Of a stretch of DNA of 16,152 nucleotides, positions 13,901 to 16,152 are shown piece by piece. Numbering within the stretch: position 1 is the stretch's first letter; each line of letters opens with the position of its first letter. A program made the translations under genes and the position numbers. The stretch is taken from positions 1 through 16,152 of the forward strand of contig WJKV01000055.1 in assembly GCA_014728875.1 (NCBI GenBank), in the 5' to 3' direction. The DNA is from Candidatus Woesearchaeota archaeon. Lineage in GTDB: Archaea > Nanobdellota > Nanobdellia > Woesearchaeales > WJKV01. The notes beneath the pieces were generated by a model. The model was not told the DNA's origin, did no database searches, and saw only the letters and a list, made by a program, of their open reading frames with translations.

Positions 13901-15608
13901 ATTCTATCCAGTCATCAAGTATGCCCAGGGTCTTGTTGATAATCTCAGGAGTCAAAAATTTTGTATAATCAAAAGGCGTCTCCACGCCGACAGCGTGCTT
14001 CAGATACACATGCTCGCTCGGGCTTGCAGTCCCCATCCTGTAGCTTATCACAGTGTCGAGCGCGAAATCTATCTGCAGTCCTGTTCCTGTATTGCCGATC
14101 TCTTTTCCGCCGAGATCCTCTTTCAATTGTTTTATGTCGCCCGCCACAGGCTTGACTTTCAGTTTTGTGAGGACAAACAATCTGTTCTCGTCCTCGAAAT
14201 AATGAGAATAGGTCTCGCTCACGCTCACGAACTTGTTGTCGTATCTTGTGCCGTCGAGCGAGCTTGTCGCCACAACATTGCTTATTGCGTCCCCGCCGTA
14301 AAAAAACACATCATACATTACGCTCACATCCACGCCGGTGCTTCTTTCTGCCATCAGGTTGTTGCTGTACACGGTATTGGGCACAGTATATATCCTTCCG
14401 ACCTTCCACTGCAGGCTCCCGGGCTCGAAATTGATGACCTTCTGTTCAACATTAACATTGCCTGCTTCATCTTCTGTGATAAAGATGATGACATTCTTTG
14501 TCTGCATCTGCTGCTGCGGCATCTGCTGTGAATACGTGCTTCCGTAATAATACTGGCCTGTCGAAGTCAGTTGCGCAGGCGCCTGCGAAAGTGCGATCTG
14601 CGTGCTGAATTTTGCGTCCTCTCCGCTGTTAAGCTCTTTCGCCCTTCCTACGATGATCCCGCCGACGCCTACCTCGAACTCTGTCATCAGCAGCTCCATC
14701 CCCCTTGTCTTCAAGAGGTCGGCGCTTATGTTCAGTCCTGTGCCGACATTGAATATCTTCACAGTGCATTTCGGCTCGCTCGTCTTCCCGCTGATGGAAG
14801 CTATCGAAAACCTCTGCACTTCGCTGAACACTTCAGGATTCTCAAAAGTGATGGTGCATGGGTTTGTATCAACCCTGAGATCGTAGTGCCTTGTTGCGTT
14901 GTTTCCTGCAGTGTCTGCCGCTATGACATCTAAGGTATGATTTCCGTCTGCACCTATATCTATCTGCTGGCTGAAGGTCTTGTTTGAGACTGCAACAGCA
15001 ACAGGACTTTTACTGTCGACAACAGCTCTGACAGTCCCTTCCTCATCAATATAACCCTCCAGCATGACCTTGCTGCTGTTCAACACGTCCTTTATGTCTT
15101 TCAGATGCAGTCTCGGAGGAGTCAGGTCGATCATCAGATACTTTGTTATTTCCTCTCTGCTGCCGTCAGGCTTTGTTATTCTTATTATCAGTTCATTCAG
15201 GCCAAACTTTCCGAGATGCACGCTCTCTATCAGTTTGATGGTCGCGCTGAACTCCCCTGTCTCATCCGCTTCCACACTGAAAAGGCCCGTCTCAAGCACC
15301 TGGGCAGGAATAGAAGGGTTGTTGATGAAGAATCGCACAGTGCTTCCTTCTGTTGTACTGCCCCTGATAATGATCTTATCTTTTCTTGTTTTTTCTGCAA
15401 TCGCACTTATACTGTCATATACAGGTACGCTGAACTCGAGTCCGTCTGAAACAAAGAACTGCTCTTCTGTGCCATCACCGACAGCATCAGCAGCATCTGC
15501 ATCAGTCGCATTCACCATGTCATTCTGGGCATAAGCTACTGCAATGCTGACCGTCAGCATTATGACTATCATGAATACCGTCAATGCTTGTTTAATTTTT
15601 TTGTTCAT
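10953..15608 (-). CDS. Giant secreted Ig-like-domain protein with a six-cysteine C-terminal motif
   Basis: This is a 1551-residue exported protein, probably at the cell surface. Residues 1-27 are a signal peptide: basic MNKKIK, a hydrophobic core, and AYA before the likely cut. Ig-like beta-sandwich domains follow at about 58-160, 164-247 (TPPRLHL, DGNHTLDVIAADTAGNNA, VDTNP) and 250-393. A Gln/Met-rich stretch lies at 353-370. A moderately hydrophobic segment (582-600) precedes MVCDRVWCPTIPPDC; it may be a membrane or buried helix. The Cys-rich middle (about 700-930) is unrecognised. D1331-x-D-x-N-G-x2-D1339-x2-D1342 is an EF-hand-like calcium loop. Residues 1523-1550 carry C-x6-C-x3-C-x9-C-x4-C-C, the beta-defensin cysteine order. 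About 30 cysteines suggest disulphides outside the cell. The start overlaps the upstream stop by ATGA, so translation is coupled. Ligand and function are unknown. Confidence 0.85.
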   Translation of the reverse strand: MNKKIKQALTVFMIVIMLTVSIAVAYAQNDMVNATDADAADAVGDGTEEQFFVSDGLEFSVPVYDSISAIAEKTRKDKIIIRGSTTEGSTVRFFINNPSIPAQVLETGLFSVEADETGEFSATIKLIESVHLGKFGLNELIIRITKPDGSREEITKYLMIDLTPPRLHLKDIKDVLNSSKVMLEGYIDEEGTVRAVVDSKSPVAVAVSNKTFSQQIDIGADGNHTLDVIAADTAGNNATRHYDLRVDTNPCTITFENPEVFSEVQRFSIASISGKTSEPKCTVKIFNVGTGLNISADLLKTRGMELLMTEFEVGVGGIIVGRAKELNSGEDAKFSTQIALSQAPAQLTSTGQYYYGSTYSQQMPQQQMQTKNVIIFITEDEAGNVNVEQKVINFEPGSLQWKVGRIYTVPNTVYSNNLMAERSTGVDVSVMYDVFFYGGDAISNVVATSSLDGTRYDNKFVSVSETYSHYFEDENRLFVLTKLKVKPVAGDIKQLKEDLGGKEIGNTGTGLQIDFALDTVISYRMGTASPSEHVYLKHAVGVETPFDYTKFLTPEIINKTLGILDDWIEFLEKAVDIAEKATIATTVGCVAMTVYSWLAGGATPENEKRMYMVCDRVWCPTIPPDCEKVKKVTSVEGREYVYDEEKEKYYAPGDKEKEEPLELQPKPEDVAFRQEVDGMTTTYRWVPGSKARTLEGRPICAQGENAIEIRSVNESQVPIRFKSTVSRRGGARSTGTFQAGSRTPMTTEAGTLRYACTTLNQSAYAAASATSGSVGCYSEGPPGFHETKCWPADADALNDEGEVNPYDDVFLSLQCGCVSGVRGHLSNFLRVSEGMKKCLQQAMIGEVRGGYCERLFAQYVCDLITWAIKKFLTGKGFGSFSSGEGSTFRGNFKEVNERLQQRYGGLIMNRFGLSTDQLVHKACIAAITGDWSDLRDVFQRATRVPVAPVIGPMIPESRFNAWNPFTGEASINYYLTLGILSGGQRVTGTVKIVCDKREPGGEYCPPGAPVIIYEEGVFVETDSSIETNIFYTDEKARYWGNVAILDLTYQLGDQTKHKIKKEQIIRKSPMIAQCHFQVVPPGIMCETISGALQAVEYRSSALSPSGVSTYYPGNSVVVKSEVASMAPSIAGAEAGPQPDIYLVYSLTKPNNDAVTNKDDPNKLASWKIDLSGAKGIYVNNVHTFAEAVGVSGVAEQLVVEGEKVGLSTLGIDKSVVLQEGDEMTVKAENAVDYSDRKILLFSVADSDAFDCSQDGMDFRCTAKEQAVVNKITYSIEAVGEDDSVRMRIFAGPDVLETRVLPAPRKSRLTRQAPETDFPPGNYKLNLTLYHDVDQNGIIDNRDDLVPFGREQVQSKQLSFTFRDVPPKDCKENPKVEFVLPLKDSLITQDMKTFYTKNSEVVFTMWDDCKEIESAALYDQKSWLSATEAAREWNARPENADKQKKEPYEGYYINKLDRIEPDPVTGTYSFLGPQQLKYQYNSGDAFDLIIRAADAEGKTGEAAITVIKSGQESLVLGTPLELECQRKGGTCKPNCADDETDLGPCDGERCCK

Positions 15609-16152
15609 CTTAGTGTAGGGTTGAATTCTTTGCTTCTCGGCACTACAACATCCATCCAGAATGCTGAAAACTCTTCAAGATCCGTTATAGGAGTCTTGCT
15701 CGCGATAACATACAGCCGCAGTTCCTGCGCGCTGGTCAGTGCCTCGCGCGTTATCTTCCAGTTCTCAAGATAATATCCTCCCACAGGATTCTCGTCAACC
15801 AGCAGTTTTGCATCCACATTGTATACAAGATCGTCATAAATCATATCAAGATCCTTCATTGTCTCTGCTTCTGTGGGGTACAAGACATTGTCCTCAAAAT
15901 CTTCTTGTATATTATACAGGGAAACATAGACTTTCTCATTCTCCTTGAGATCCCTGATATACAGATTGTTGTCTTCAAGCTCGACAACAAATATGCTCGG
16001 CTTCAGTTTCTTCAACGGCATCAGTTCGACTGGCGGCGCCTGCGCACCTGCTGTCGTGACTGTCAGCTGTGAGACGCTGTCCACGTATCCCGGCTTGCTG
16101 ACAACAAAGAAGCCGTTGATGCACGCAGGGAACAGGGTATCAAGTACAGGCA
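15605..16152 (-). CDS. Surface or secreted protein, N-terminus beyond the right edge
   Basis: The frame is open from the right edge with no stop, so the gene starts outside the window. The GTG at 16084 is only an internal codon. About 181 residues are visible. The first part (PACINGFFVVSKPGY) resembles the end of a PEGA or carboxypeptidase-regulatory-like beta domain, a common extracellular repeat; that is a resemblance, not a firm call. The rest is strand-rich and acidic (PSIFVVELEDNNLYI, EKVYVSLYNI, then a C-terminal RLYVIASKTP). One Cys is present in the visible part. It ends with ATGA overlapping the start of the giant secreted protein, so the two are in one operon and probably work together at the cell surface. 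Confidence 0.7.
   Translation of the reverse strand, partial: PVLDTLFPACINGFFVVSKPGYVDSVSQLTVTTAGAQAPPVELMPLKKLKPSIFVVELEDNNLYIRDLKENEKVYVSLYNIQEDFEDNVLYPTEAETMKDLDMIYDDLVYNVDAKLLVDENPVGGYYLENWKITREALTSAQELRLYVIASKTPITDLEEFSAFWMDVVVPRSKEFNPTLR

Overview
The window reads as chromosomal DNA of an archaeon, most likely a DPANN-type lineage such as Woesearchaeota or Pacearchaeota; the phylum is my inference. The archaeal evidence is: a KH/metallo-beta-lactamase/beta-CASP factor of the aCPSF1 (FttA) type next to an archaeal proteasome beta subunit; TTTATATA-like TATA boxes about 26 bases before transcript starts; poly-U tracts after genes; and a very large secreted Ig-like-domain protein. No tRNA, rRNA, CRISPR array, insertion sequence or phage module was seen. 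Genes are tightly packed, with no gene-free stretch over about 190 bases.

Layout. 1-41 is probably the tail of a plus-strand gene that starts before the window. 94-324 (-) is a small basic beta-rich protein, 496-993 (+) and 979-1821 (-) are unrecognised proteins overlapping tail to tail. 2010-3449 (+) is a DnaG-family protein with the CHC2 zinc finger and the later helical regions but no TOPRIM catalytic domain. It overlaps tail to tail with 3415-4296 (-), a YprB-like RNase H-fold exonuclease. 4342-6162 (-) is a 606-residue protein with a PD-(D/E)XK nuclease signature. 6249-8147 (-) is aCPSF1/FttA and 8222-8863 (-) is psmB. 8951-9475 (-) is a small P-loop kinase, 9514-10002 (-) a DUF5680-like protein with an internal repeat, and 10036-10914 (-) an RlmN-like radical SAM protein that seems to lack both methyl-transfer cysteines. 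10953-15608 (-) is a 1551-residue secreted protein with Ig-like domains, an EF-hand-like loop and a six-cysteine defensin-like C-terminus. It is joined by an ATGA overlap to an upstream gene that runs off the right edge.

How the genes fit together. The left half (2010-8147) is rich in nucleic-acid enzymes: a primase-like protein, two predicted nucleases and the termination nuclease. The aCPSF1-proteasome pairing is a known archaeal neighbourhood linking RNA processing with protein turnover. The right end is a cell-surface operon. Most minus-strand genes have their own TATA box. In four of them the box lies 26-27 bases from the start codon, predicting leaderless mRNAs, and this fixes a start (9475 for the kinase) different from the longest open frame.

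The most unusual items are the TOPRIM-less DnaG homologue, the defensin-like cysteine tail on the giant surface protein, and the cysteine-depleted RlmN-like enzyme.
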